Position numbers and translations under genes: made by a program. The notes beneath the pieces are model-generated. The model was not told the DNA's origin. It was given only the letters and a program-made list of their open reading frames with translations, and did no database searches. Below are positions 16,454 to 24,359 of a DNA stretch of 64,000 nucleotides, in pieces; positions within the stretch are counted from its first letter, which is position 1, and every line of letters begins with the position of its first letter. The DNA comes from an uncultured SAR116 cluster alpha proteobacterium (lineage in GTDB: Bacteria > Pseudomonadota > Alphaproteobacteria > Puniceispirillales > Marisalimonadaceae): positions 18,646 to 82,645 of the forward strand of contig CABZSR010000007.1 in the NCBI GenBank assembly GCA_902528415.1. The letters run 5' to 3'.

Positions 16454-16753
16454 ATGATTTTAAATTTTAGGAATAATTTTATTAGTTATTTATTTTTAAC
16501 AATTAGTTTATGTCTTTATTCATCATATTCTTTTTCTAAAGGTAAAATTTATGGTCAATCCAAAACTTTATCTAAAGAATACATTAAATATGAAAACTGT
16601 CGTCTTAAACATACACTAATTAATATGAAAGATGGCCAAAAAGATGGTTATAAATGTATTTATAGAAGACAGGGTAAAGGTAAAGATGTTACAGTTTTTC
16701 AACCATCGCACATTTGTCAAAAGTCTTTTAAGTGTAAAACTGAAAATCAATAA
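16454..16753 (+). CDS. Small exported protein with Cys residues
   Basis: The 99-residue product has a signal peptide (residues 1-28, ending near SSYSFS). The mature part is basic and has four Cys residues: one in YENCRLKH, one in YKCIYRR and two in ICQKSFKC, suggesting disulfides in the periplasm. GGAG lies upstream of the ATG. No family is recognised. It ends the run of small same-strand genes beginning at 15206. Confidence 0.65.
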   Translation: MILNFRNNFISYLFLTISLCLYSSYSFSKGKIYGQSKTLSKEYIKYENCRLKHTLINMKDGQKDGYKCIYRRQGKGKDVTVFQPSHICQKSFKCKTENQ

Positions 16754-16883
16754 ATTATTTGACGTCTACAACATTTTATTAAAGTAATTTGATAAACATA
16801 CAACATATAGTATATATTCTTAATTTTAACAATAAAATCATATATTTATAGTAAAAAACTATATTTTATATTAAAATGAAAAT

Positions 16884-17243
16884 ATGGATAATTATGAAAT
16901 AAATATTTTAAGAAGAGACGGTAACTGGAAAAAAGTTAATCCTAATGATCGCATTATGGATAATTTGGAAAAGAATGATGATAATGAAGTGAAGTCAGTA
17001 AACTCAAAAGATAATAAATTCAAAAATAATTTTCTTTTTTATCTTGATAAGGTTAATTCTATAATTGGTAAATTAGAAGTTTTAGAAAACGAGAAAACTA
17101 GATTAAAAGATCAGCTCAAAAATTATGAACAAGAGTTTTTGAATGAAAAGATTAACACTGAAGATAAAATCAACTCATTGACTAAAGAAAAAGAAATGCT
17201 TGATAAAACCATAAGTGTGATCAAAAATTTAAAAAAAATTTGA
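16884..17243 (+). CDS. Coiled-coil protein upstream of an orphan ParA
   Basis: The 119-residue protein has a short N-terminal motif MDNYEINILRRDGNWKKVNP, an acidic linker and a coiled coil over roughly residues 50-119. No enzyme motif is visible. It lies 13 bp before the ParA-like gene and both are on the same strand. It may be the ParA partner that stimulates ATP hydrolysis or marks a cell location; this is inference from pairing and shape. Confidence 0.65.
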   Translation: MDNYEINILRRDGNWKKVNPNDRIMDNLEKNDDNEVKSVNSKDNKFKNNFLFYLDKVNSIIGKLEVLENEKTRLKDQLKNYEQEFLNEKINTEDKINSLTKEKEMLDKTISVIKNLKKI

Positions 17244-17256
17244 TGTGGAGGTGTAG

Positions 17257-18021
17257 ATGGCTACTAATAAGGTTAAGGATGCTAAATCAATTTTCGTTGC
17301 AAATGTTAAAGGTGGTGTTGGGAAGAGCACTTTGTCAATTATGCTTGCTAGAGTTTTAGCTGAAAAAATACCCCCACAAAATATTACCGTTATAGACACA
17401 GATCTCCAAAGAACAGCAACAGAATTTCTAACAAATAGTAATCCTGAAATAAACGTGGAGTTTTTACCTATTACACCAGCTTTTGAAAATACTAACATTT
17501 CTTTAGTTCAGCAGTTTATTAAGCAAAATGAATTCAGACCTGGCCATGTTGTAATTGTTGATACTCCAGCAGGAAGCTCTCAAAGGCTTTGGAACCTTGT
17601 TGCTGAAGGTTATTGTGTTTTAATCCCAACTACGCTTAGCAATGCAGATTTATTCCCTACTGAAAATTTTATAAGAAGTATGGACAAGGTAAAAGCAAGA
17701 TATACAAAATCACACCCACACTTAGTGGTATGTCCAAATAAAATACCATTTGGTCAAAAAGATTTTTCTTTAATGGCCGAAAGACTAAAAAATCATGATG
17801 TTGTAATTGGACCACCCTTGAGAGACTTAGCTAGCGTAAGACATTTTTATAATGGTAAAATGGAAAGTTGGGAAAATAAATCTAATAATAACGCACAATC
17901 TGATTTTAAACAATTTGGGTCTTTTATTGAAAAATATGTTTTAGATGGTGAACTTGACAAAATCTATTTGCAAAAAGAAGGTGCAAAAAATATTATTCCT
18001 TTTGAAAAGGCTAACAATTAA
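17257..18021 (+). CDS. ParA/MinD-family ATPase without a ParB gene
   Basis: The 254-residue ATPase has a deviant Walker A motif NVKGGVGKSTL near residues 18-28. It also has a VIDTDLQRTATEF switch I/Walker A' region and a VIVDTPAGSS Walker B-type segment. Members of this family position plasmids, chromosomes, chemoreceptors or other cargo. No parB, parS cluster or replication gene is nearby, so it is not an obvious plasmid partition system. GGAGG precedes the ATG. Neighbours suggest a role in placing a surface or flagellar structure, which is inference. Confidence 0.85.
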   Translation: MATNKVKDAKSIFVANVKGGVGKSTLSIMLARVLAEKIPPQNITVIDTDLQRTATEFLTNSNPEINVEFLPITPAFENTNISLVQQFIKQNEFRPGHVVIVDTPAGSSQRLWNLVAEGYCVLIPTTLSNADLFPTENFIRSMDKVKARYTKSHPHLVVCPNKIPFGQKDFSLMAERLKNHDVVIGPPLRDLASVRHFYNGKMESWENKSNNNAQSDFKQFGSFIEKYVLDGELDKIYLQKEGAKNIIPFEKANN

Positions 18022-18187
18022 TTTCTAGTCTGTTACCTAATTGTTCTAGCCATTTTTCAGTTGCTACGTAAGATAAAGTAGGTACTTTACCTTTATCTTT
18101 ATTAACGATAATATTTTTAACAAATAAATTCTCTTCAAATTTATTTTCGTTAAGTCTTTCTGAAATATTATCCAAGATTATATCCAT
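18011..18187 (-). CDS. Possible small hypothetical protein
   Basis: The reading frame extends from a TTG at 18286, but the ATG at 18187 (MDIILDNISERLNENKF) gives a more protein-like 58-residue product ending GNRLEINC. There is no clear ribosome-binding site for either start. It overlaps the last 11 bases of the convergent ParA gene. I keep it because the amino-acid composition is reasonable for a helical protein; it may be spurious. Confidence 0.35.
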   Translation of the reverse strand: MDIILDNISERLNENKFEENLFVKNIIVNKDKGKVPTLSYVATEKWLEQLGNRLEINC

Positions 18188-18273
18188 ATAATTAATTACG
18201 TCATCTTTAAAATTTTGTTTAACTTTGCCGTAATAATAAGTAATAAAAAAATAATAGAAGTGAATATTTTTAA

Positions 18274-18489
18274 ATGAATAATTCAATAAAAAAAGATGGT
18301 CATGAATTAATAAATAAAATTATTTTAATTTTAAATGATTTTGAAAGTTTTGAAAAACCATTTGTTAATGAACAAGGTGATATAATCATAAGAAATAAAA
18401 TAATTAGAAAAAGGAAGAGGGACAAATATATTTTAACAAATGTTTTCAAAAAAATTATTGGTGATGATATAAAAAAAAACAGGGTTTAA
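18274..18489 (+). CDS. Possible small basic protein
   Basis: The 71-residue frame has a helical N-terminus (HELINKIILILNDFESF) and a strongly basic end (IIRKRKRDKYI). It starts at an ATG with no good ribosome-binding site. Its stop codon lies inside the hairpin of a terminator that serves the opposite strand. That overlap, plus the weak start, lowers confidence. No family is recognised. Confidence 0.35.
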   Translation: MNNSIKKDGHELINKIILILNDFESFEKPFVNEQGDIIIRNKIIRKRKRDKYILTNVFKKIIGDDIKKNRV

Positions 18490-18500
18490 AAACCCTGTTT
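18468..18500 (-). terminator. Intrinsic terminator of the 26-codon gene
   Basis: The arms AAACAGGGTTT and AAACCCTGTTT pair perfectly over 11 bp with a two-base loop. On the minus strand the hairpin is followed at once by a run of T. On the plus strand the trailing sequence is much less T-rich. The structure therefore mainly ends minus-strand transcription. It lies 26 bases after the stop of the small ORF at 18526-18606. Confidence 0.82.
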
Positions 18501-18525
18501 CGTATTTGATTGAAAATTATGCCTT

Positions 18526-18606
18526 TTAAAGGGATAATTTTATCAAAGGCTGCTCTGATAAATTTAAAACCTTAAGAGAACAATTTTCATAAAAAATACT
18601 AGACAT
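18526..18606 (-). CDS. 26-residue micropeptide gene with near-perfect Shine-Dalgarno
   Basis: This is too short for the ORF track. The minus strand reads AAAGGAGGTGATCTG then ATG, the near-exact complement of the 16S rRNA 3' end with seven bases to the start. The product begins MSSIFYENCSLKVLNLSEQP and ends IKLSL. It has one Cys and no membrane segment. An intrinsic terminator follows the stop, so it seems to be a stand-alone transcription unit. It may be a functional micropeptide or a leader peptide without a downstream gene. It does not resemble PqqA or an amino-acid attenuator peptide. Confidence 0.65.
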   Translation of the reverse strand: MSSIFYENCSLKVLNLSEQPLIKLSL

Positions 18607-18725
18607 CAGATCACCTCCTTTTGATTTGTTAAAATAATTTCTTATAGTATTATTAACCATATAAGATGTATTTTACAAACTGTTTAGATTAAAAATAAAT
18701 TTATATTTCTATTAAGGTAATATTT

Positions 18726-19115
18726 ATGACAAAAAGTAATCAAGAAACTAAAACTTTTAAAGCAGGAGAAACTATTTATTCTCATAATGATCCAGCTGAA
18801 TATATCTTTTTAATTCATAGCGGCAAAGTAAGAATAGAATCCAAGCATGGCCTAGAATTAGGAATACTTGATACTGGAGAGATATTTGGAGAAGTTGGAC
18901 ATATCATAGAATCTCCTAGAACTGTTACAGCTGTAGCTGTTACTAATTCGATAATAAGAGTTATTGACGAAAAAACAGTTAAAGAGAAAATGAATAAAGC
19001 TGATCCAGTTTTGGCAGCAATAATTAGAGGATTATCCCTAAGGATTGGAGATGCTAATGCTTTAGCTGAAAAGCATTGGTTAGAGTTAAGTGTATATAAA
19101 TCTCTTGGTAAATAA
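18726..19115 (+). CDS. Cyclic-nucleotide-binding-domain protein
   Basis: The 129-residue protein is a single Crp-like cNMP-binding domain. KAGETIYSHNDPAEYIFLIHSGKVRI at about residues 11-36 forms the beta-roll start, and LDTGEIFGEVGHIIESPRTVTAVA is the phosphate-binding-cassette region. The usual FGE(xx)L...R pattern is present as IFGEVGHIIESPRTVTA, with the Arg conserved. There is no DNA-binding domain, so it is a stand-alone sensor. It is upstream of the FliL-like gene on the same strand, which hints at a link between a nucleotide second messenger and motility (inference). Confidence 0.82.
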   Translation: MTKSNQETKTFKAGETIYSHNDPAEYIFLIHSGKVRIESKHGLELGILDTGEIFGEVGHIIESPRTVTAVAVTNSIIRVIDEKTVKEKMNKADPVLAAIIRGLSLRIGDANALAEKHWLELSVYKSLGK

Positions 19116-19139
19116 AAAATATCAAAAGGAGATACAAAA

Positions 19140-19733
19140 ATATCTTTAAAAAATAAAATTTTGAATATTAAAAATTTATATGTTTACTTAATTGCATTCT
19201 TTTCTTCAGTTTTAACTTTTGTGTTTTTTTATTTTAGTAGTGAAGTCATTAAAGAAGAAAAAATTGTTGAAGAAAAGATTGATGTTTATAAAGTCGCAAA
19301 AGAAGAAGCCATTAAACTTGGAAGAATGGAACCAGATGAGAAACCTATAGTTCAAGAGATTGGACCTGATGGAAAAGTTATTGTTCCAACATTAACTTAT
19401 GTTGATATTGGCGGAATGGGAGATAACGCCAATAAAAGTTTTTGGACGAATATACCTGGTTCAAACTCATTCATAAGTTTTGATTTAGCTCTTTCATCCT
19501 ATGAAGGTGAAATGTTAACAAACTACTTAACCGATTATGATCCTGATCTTAGAAAAATTGTATATCAGGAAATAAGTAAACAAAATCTTTCTAAATTAGA
19601 AGGAAGTAAAGGAAAAAAGAAATTGCTTGAAGACATTAAAAATGAATTTAATGCTTATTTTGCTGAAAAAGAATTAGATCCAGTAGTTTTTGGTGCTCAT
19701 TTTAAGGTACTTGCTATTACAACTAGAGGATAA
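19140..19733 (+). CDS. FliL-like membrane protein, probable ATA start
   Basis: The protein has one N-terminal membrane segment (about residues 14-33). A periplasmic domain follows with the pattern ISFDLALSSYEGEMLTNYL, DPDLRKIVYQEISKQNLSKL and a late LEDIKNEFNAYF helix. This resembles FliL, which binds stator units. The ORF track uses TTG 19161, but no ribosome-binding site lies near it. AAAGGAG at 19125-19131 is eight bases before an in-frame ATA at 19140, giving SLKNKIL as the N-terminal extension. The gene ends back to back with the convergent threonine synthase. Confidence 0.75.
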   Translation: MSLKNKILNIKNLYVYLIAFFSSVLTFVFFYFSSEVIKEEKIVEEKIDVYKVAKEEAIKLGRMEPDEKPIVQEIGPDGKVIVPTLTYVDIGGMGDNANKSFWTNIPGSNSFISFDLALSSYEGEMLTNYLTDYDPDLRKIVYQEISKQNLSKLEGSKGKKKLLEDIKNEFNAYFAEKELDPVVFGAHFKVLAITTRG

Positions 19734-20960
19734 TTAAAGAAAAGTACTATAATTAATATTTTTATTTTTATCTATTGTATTTATTACCTCAGGCAAAGGG
19801 TATTTTAAACCTATAGCACAGTTAAAAAGTATAACTTTATCATTACGTGTTATTAATTCAGAAGTAATAGCCTTTTCGTAGGCAGTCATTGTCGCAGCAC
19901 CTTCAGGACATAAAAAGCATCCATCGACTGCCGCCACTCTGTCTCTTGCCTCCATTATATCTTCATCTGAAACAGATATTGCAAATCCATTACTTTCACG
20001 TATAGCTCTTATAATAAGGAAGTCTCCTACTGCTACTGGCACTCTAATTCCTGCAGCTTTTGTGGATGCATTTTCCCATAATGGGGCATGTTCTTCACCA
20101 CTTTGCCAAGCCTTAACTATAGGTGCACATCCATCTGCTTGAACGGCTACCATTCTTGGTAATTTCTTTTTTATCCAACCAAGTTCTTTTAATTCTAAAA
20201 AAGCTTTCCACATACCAATCAAACCAGTTCCACCACCTGTTGGATAAAAAATAACATCTGGTAATTCCCAATCAAGCTGTTCAGCTAATTCAAGTCCCAT
20301 TGTTTTCTTGCCTTCTATTCTGTAAGGCTCTTTCAAAGTTGACACATCAAACCACCCTACTTTGTCTTTACCTTCTCCAACTATTTTTCCGCAATCATTA
20401 ATTAAACCATTAACTAAGTACGTTTCAGCTCCAAGTGATTGAATTTCTCTTGCGTTGATATCAGGAGTGTCGTCAGGACAAAACACTGTTGACTTTATGC
20501 CCGCATGAGTTGCATATGCAGCCATAGCGGCACCTGCATTTCCGTTGGTTGGAATGGCTAAATGATCTAATTTAAACTGTTTTGCCATAGAAACAGCCAT
20601 ACATAGTCCCCTTGCTTTAAAAGAACCTGTTGGTAATCTGCCTTCATCTTTTACAAGAACACATCCCTTATCCTTATTATTATAATTTAAGGACCTATCT
20701 AATTTAATTAATGGCGTGATGGTCTCACCAAGAGTTATTCTATTTTTTGGATCTGCAACTGGCAAAAGAGGAAAGTATCTCCATAGGCCATCTATTTTAG
20801 AGTTAGAAATATCATCTCGTGAAACTTCTTTTTTTAATTTATGTAAATCATATTTAACCAGTAAAGGTCTTCCTGCTTCTGATAAACCATGGACTTTATT
20901 GGCTTCATATTGCTTACCCGAAATTGAACACTCCAAGTGACTTACATAACTTTTATCCAT
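19734..20960 (-). CDS. thrC: Threonine synthase-like PLP enzyme
   Basis: Threonine synthase converts O-phosphohomoserine to threonine using PLP. The 408-residue protein has the N-terminal segment LECSISGKQYEANKVHGLSE. The PLP-lysine motif DEGRLPTGSFKARG lies near residues 104-117, and the phosphate-binding loop PTGGGTGLIGMW near 240. These fit threonine synthase of the fold-type II group. Related threonine dehydratases are possible, but the N-terminal Cys-bearing segment favours ThrC. The gene runs alongside a malate/tartrate dehydrogenase (21 bp upstream) and is probably cotranscribed with it. Confidence 0.8.
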   Translation of the reverse strand: MDKSYVSHLECSISGKQYEANKVHGLSEAGRPLLVKYDLHKLKKEVSRDDISNSKIDGLWRYFPLLPVADPKNRITLGETITPLIKLDRSLNYNNKDKGCVLVKDEGRLPTGSFKARGLCMAVSMAKQFKLDHLAIPTNGNAGAAMAAYATHAGIKSTVFCPDDTPDINAREIQSLGAETYLVNGLINDCGKIVGEGKDKVGWFDVSTLKEPYRIEGKKTMGLELAEQLDWELPDVIFYPTGGGTGLIGMWKAFLELKELGWIKKKLPRMVAVQADGCAPIVKAWQSGEEHAPLWENASTKAAGIRVPVAVGDFLIIRAIRESNGFAISVSDEDIMEARDRVAAVDGCFLCPEGAATMTAYEKAITSELITRNDKVILFNCAIGLKYPLPEVINTIDKNKNINYSTFL

Positions 20961-20981
20961 TTTGTTTCCTTAAAATTTTAA

Positions 20982-22052
20982 TTAATTATTTTTACCCGAA
21001 AGAATGTCTATCATTACTTTTGTTATTTGTTTAGTGGTGCTTTTTCCACCTAGATCCTTGGGTAAAACTTTTTTGTCTTCAGTAAGTTTTTCTATCGCAA
21101 ACATTAACTTTTGAGCAGCTTGAAGTTCTCCTAAATTTTCTAACATCATAACAGCTGACCAATATGAACCAATTGGATTGGCAATACCTTTACCCATTAT
21201 ATCAAAAGCAGACCCATGAATTGGTTCAAACATTGATGGATGACGTTTATCAGGGTCTAAATTTGCTGTAGGTGCAATTCCCATGGAACCTGACAAGGAC
21301 GCAGCTAAATCAGTTAAAATATCTGCATGTAAGTTTGATGCAACAACGGTATCTATACTTTTAGGATCTAAAACCATTCGGGTAGTCATTGCATCAACAA
21401 GCATTTTATCGGTGTTAACGTCTCTATAATCTTCTGAGATTTCTTTAAAGGTTTCGTCCCACATAACCATACCATGCCTTTGTGCGTTAGATTTTGTTAC
21501 TAAAGTTAATAATTTTCTGGGTCTGGAACGTGCTATCTCAAATGCAAACCTCTGTATTCTCTCAACTCCTTGCTTTGTGAAAAGAGTTACATCCATTGCA
21601 GTATCGTTTGAATAGCCCTTATGACTTCTACCTCCAATTCCTGAATATTCCCCCTCAGAATTTTCTCTAATAAAACTCCAATCAATATCTTTTTCTTCAA
21701 CATTTTTTAATGGAGATGAGATACCAGGAAGCAACTTTACAGGTCTTAAATTTGCATATTGATCAAGCCCTTGACATATTTTTAATCTTAATCCCCATAA
21801 AGTTATATGATCAGGAATGTCTGGAACTCCAGCTGATCCAAAATAAATTGCATTATAATCTTTAAGTTCGTCTACCCCTTCATCTGGCATCATTATTCCA
21901 TGTTCTTTATAATATTCTGCACCCCAATCAAAATGATTAAATTCTATTGGCAGATTAGGAACAATCTTTGAAAGAGCTTGTAAAACTTCAACCCCACTTT
22001 TGATTACCTCAGTCCCTATTCCATCACCTGGAATCACTGCAATTTTGTACAT
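20982..22052 (-). CDS. Tartrate/D-malate dehydrogenase family (beta-decarboxylating)
   Basis: The 356-residue NAD-dependent enzyme belongs to the isocitrate/isopropylmalate dehydrogenase superfamily. It starts MYKIAVIPGDGIGTEVIKSG. It has the substrate-loop segment SFIRENSEGEYSGIGG near residues 127-142 and a C-terminal FEPIHGSAFDIMGKGIANP loop for NAD binding. The ENSEGEYSG loop and the length match the TtuC/DmlA group rather than LeuB. Substrates could be D-malate, tartrate or a related hydroxyacid. It is upstream of thrC on the same strand. Confidence 0.85.
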   Translation of the reverse strand: MYKIAVIPGDGIGTEVIKSGVEVLQALSKIVPNLPIEFNHFDWGAEYYKEHGIMMPDEGVDELKDYNAIYFGSAGVPDIPDHITLWGLRLKICQGLDQYANLRPVKLLPGISSPLKNVEEKDIDWSFIRENSEGEYSGIGGRSHKGYSNDTAMDVTLFTKQGVERIQRFAFEIARSRPRKLLTLVTKSNAQRHGMVMWDETFKEISEDYRDVNTDKMLVDAMTTRMVLDPKSIDTVVASNLHADILTDLAASLSGSMGIAPTANLDPDKRHPSMFEPIHGSAFDIMGKGIANPIGSYWSAVMMLENLGELQAAQKLMFAIEKLTEDKKVLPKDLGGKSTTKQITKVMIDILSGKNN

Positions 22053-22138
22053 ATTTGATCCTTAAGAGAAAAATTTATGAAGAGTTTAAATGTAAACTAT
22101 GCTAAATCAATAATTTATTAATTTTAAAAGTATAGACT

Positions 22139-23791
22139 ATGAAGTTAGATTTATCTCTTTCTTATTTTAAAAATTTACTAAATTTTTGGAAAAACACTTC
22201 TTATATACTGATAATTTTACTATTAACCCCTATTGCAATGTTAATCCTCTACTCATTTCAAAATAATTTTGAAACGTGGTTACACCTTTTTAATACAAAA
22301 TTATCCCTTTATTTTTTTAATACTTTTTTTTTGATGCTTGGTGTTGGAAGCTTTTCATTAGCTATAGGTGTTTCATGTGCTTGGATTGTTACGAAATACA
22401 AATTTTTCTTATCTAATTATATAGAATGGGCGCTCCTTTTACCAGCTGCAATACCTGCTTACATTGTTGCATACAGTTATACAGATTTTCTTGAGTATGG
22501 GGGAATTGTTCAAACAATGTTAAGGGACATATTTGATTGGAGTTCCTCGAAAGAATACTATTTTCCTGATATACGATCAATGATTGGCGCTATTTTTATT
22601 TTATCATTTGCTTTGTATCCATATATATATTTCATCACTAAAGCTGCTTTTCGATCAACTCCCAAAAGCTTATTTGATGTAGCCAAAATTCACGGTAAAT
22701 CTGGTTTTATATATGTAGCTTTGCCCATGGCGAGACCAGCTATAATTGCAGGTTTATCCCTAGTTTTAATGGAAACTATTTCTGATTTTGGAACTGTTGA
22801 GTTTTTAGCTGTAGAAACAATTACACTTGGAATATTTAACCTCTGGTTGGGTATGAATAATTTTAGTGCTGCTTCGCAATTATCAATTCTAGCATTTACC
22901 TTTATTGTTGTTTTGTTAGGGATTGAATTAAGTGCTAGAAAAAATCAAAAATTTAATAATCCAAGGGTCTCTTCTTTTGAAAATAAATTTGATGAAATTA
23001 ATTTAAGGCAAAATATAATTTTATTATCCATTTGTCTGATACCAATCATATTTGGATTTATAATCCCAGTACTTATCCTAATAAATTTATCATTACAGAG
23101 TTTAAACCAGGATAATTTTTCCACTTTTTTAGAAATATCCATCAATTCTATTTCTATTTCATTTTTTGCAGCATTCCTGATTATTTTATTCTCATTTATC
23201 ATTGTGGTTGCAGTCAGATATCACGGTGGTAAAAAATTTACTTTTTTATCTACATTAGCTGGAAGTGGTTATGCTTTTCCAGGTGTTATTCTTGCTTTAG
23301 GTACAACATTTTTCTTATCTTTAGTTCAAGATAGCATTAATAGATTATTCATTACATTTGATGTAAATTGGAACTTAACTATAATAGGAACATTTACTGC
23401 TTTATTGTACACTTACATTTGTAGATTTAACGCTATCGGAATTGGATATATAAATTCAGGCATTCAAAGAATTTCTCCAAACTTACTTGAGGCTGGGAGA
23501 CTACAAGGTGTATCTTTTGAAAAAAGTCTTTTCAAAATTATTTTTCCCCTAATACGTCCTTCTATTTTAACTGGTTTTTTGATTATTTTTGTAGATATAA
23601 TTAAAGAATTACCTGTAACGCTTTTACTTAGACCCTTTAATTTTGAAACTTTAGCAACTTATGTTTATCAATATGCTAAAGAAGAAATGCTTGAACAATC
23701 TGCATTAGCAGCTCTTTTAATAATTATAATTGGTATAGTTCCAGTAATTGTATTAAATAAAGTTATTAATTTGTCTTATAAAAAACAATAA
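22139..23791 (+). CDS. Ferric iron ABC transporter permease (fused, FbpB-type)
   Basis: The 550-residue protein has about twelve membrane segments arranged as two tandem permease domains. Each has an EAA-like loop: FRSTPKSLFDVAKIHGKSGF in the first half, and LLEAGRLQGVSFEKSLFKIIFPLIRP in the second. This is the FbpB/SfuB/AfuB architecture. It is beside fur and 1.4 kb from a ferric-binding protein gene (25224), so iron is the likely substrate; thiamine or sulfate relatives are less likely. No ATPase gene is in the window. No clear Fur box lies upstream. Confidence 0.87.
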   Translation: MKLDLSLSYFKNLLNFWKNTSYILIILLLTPIAMLILYSFQNNFETWLHLFNTKLSLYFFNTFFLMLGVGSFSLAIGVSCAWIVTKYKFFLSNYIEWALLLPAAIPAYIVAYSYTDFLEYGGIVQTMLRDIFDWSSSKEYYFPDIRSMIGAIFILSFALYPYIYFITKAAFRSTPKSLFDVAKIHGKSGFIYVALPMARPAIIAGLSLVLMETISDFGTVEFLAVETITLGIFNLWLGMNNFSAASQLSILAFTFIVVLLGIELSARKNQKFNNPRVSSFENKFDEINLRQNIILLSICLIPIIFGFIIPVLILINLSLQSLNQDNFSTFLEISINSISISFFAAFLIILFSFIIVVAVRYHGGKKFTFLSTLAGSGYAFPGVILALGTTFFLSLVQDSINRLFITFDVNWNLTIIGTFTALLYTYICRFNAIGIGYINSGIQRISPNLLEAGRLQGVSFEKSLFKIIFPLIRPSILTGFLIIFVDIIKELPVTLLLRPFNFETLATYVYQYAKEEMLEQSALAALLIIIIGIVPVIVLNKVINLSYKKQ

Positions 23792-23872
23792 TAACTTTAA
23801 ACTTGCACTTTTGTGTTTTTAGTAATTAACTATACCTAGTTTGTAACGATTATAATGTATGTAGAGGGTCCA

Positions 23873-24277
23873 ATGGCAGAGCTTTATGAAAAATGTTTAA
23901 GAGTTGGCTTAAGAATGACTTTGCCTAGGAAAATTATTTTAGAAGTTATTGAGGCAGCAGAAGATCATCCTGACGTTGATGAGATGTACAGACGAGCTGT
24001 AGAAAAAGATAGATCCATTTCAATTGCTACAGTCTATAGAACTATCAAACTTTTTGAAGAGGCTGGTATAATTGAAAAACTAGATATTGGAGATGGTAGA
24101 TCAAGATATGAAGAAGCAGGAGAGCATCATGAACATTTAATTGATGTTGAAAGTGGAGAAATTATTGAGTTCCAAAACGAAGAACTTGAAGAAATGAAAA
24201 GACAAGTCGCTCTAAATATGGGTTACGAGTTGGTGGATCACCGTTTAGAACTATTTGGAAAGAAGATTAAAAAATAA
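23873..24277 (+). CDS. fur: Ferric uptake regulator family protein (Fur)
   Basis: Fur represses iron genes when bound to Fe(II). The protein starts MAELYEKCLRVGLRMTLPRK and has the winged helix (SIATVYRTIKLFEEAGIIEKL, about residues 50-70) and the EEAGEHHEHLIDVESG metal segment near 79-95. The C-terminal Cys pairs of enteric Fur are absent, as in alphaproteobacterial Fur/Mur. The ORF track starts at ATG 23855, but AGAGGG before ATG 23873 and the family N-terminus favour 23873 (134 residues). In alphaproteobacteria this family may instead sense manganese (Mur); Fur-type palindromes near iron genes here favour iron. Confidence 0.9.
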   Translation: MAELYEKCLRVGLRMTLPRKIILEVIEAAEDHPDVDEMYRRAVEKDRSISIATVYRTIKLFEEAGIIEKLDIGDGRSRYEEAGEHHEHLIDVESGEIIEFQNEELEEMKRQVALNMGYELVDHRLELFGKKIKK

Positions 24278-24359
24278 ACTTTCTAATAAGAAAAAATTAT
24301 TGCAATATTAGCTATTAATGTTAAATTTAAGAATGATTATCAATATCAGAAAAGTATAA

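Noticed and set aside
18526-18606. Micropeptide as PqqA or an attenuator leader
   Set aside because: It lacks the Glu-Tyr pair of PqqA and runs of one regulatory amino acid, and no biosynthetic gene follows the terminator.
19731-19736. Back-to-back stop codons TAATTA as a special signal
   Set aside because: Zero-gap convergent genes also occur near 29396 and 39917 in this window, so it reflects compact gene packing.
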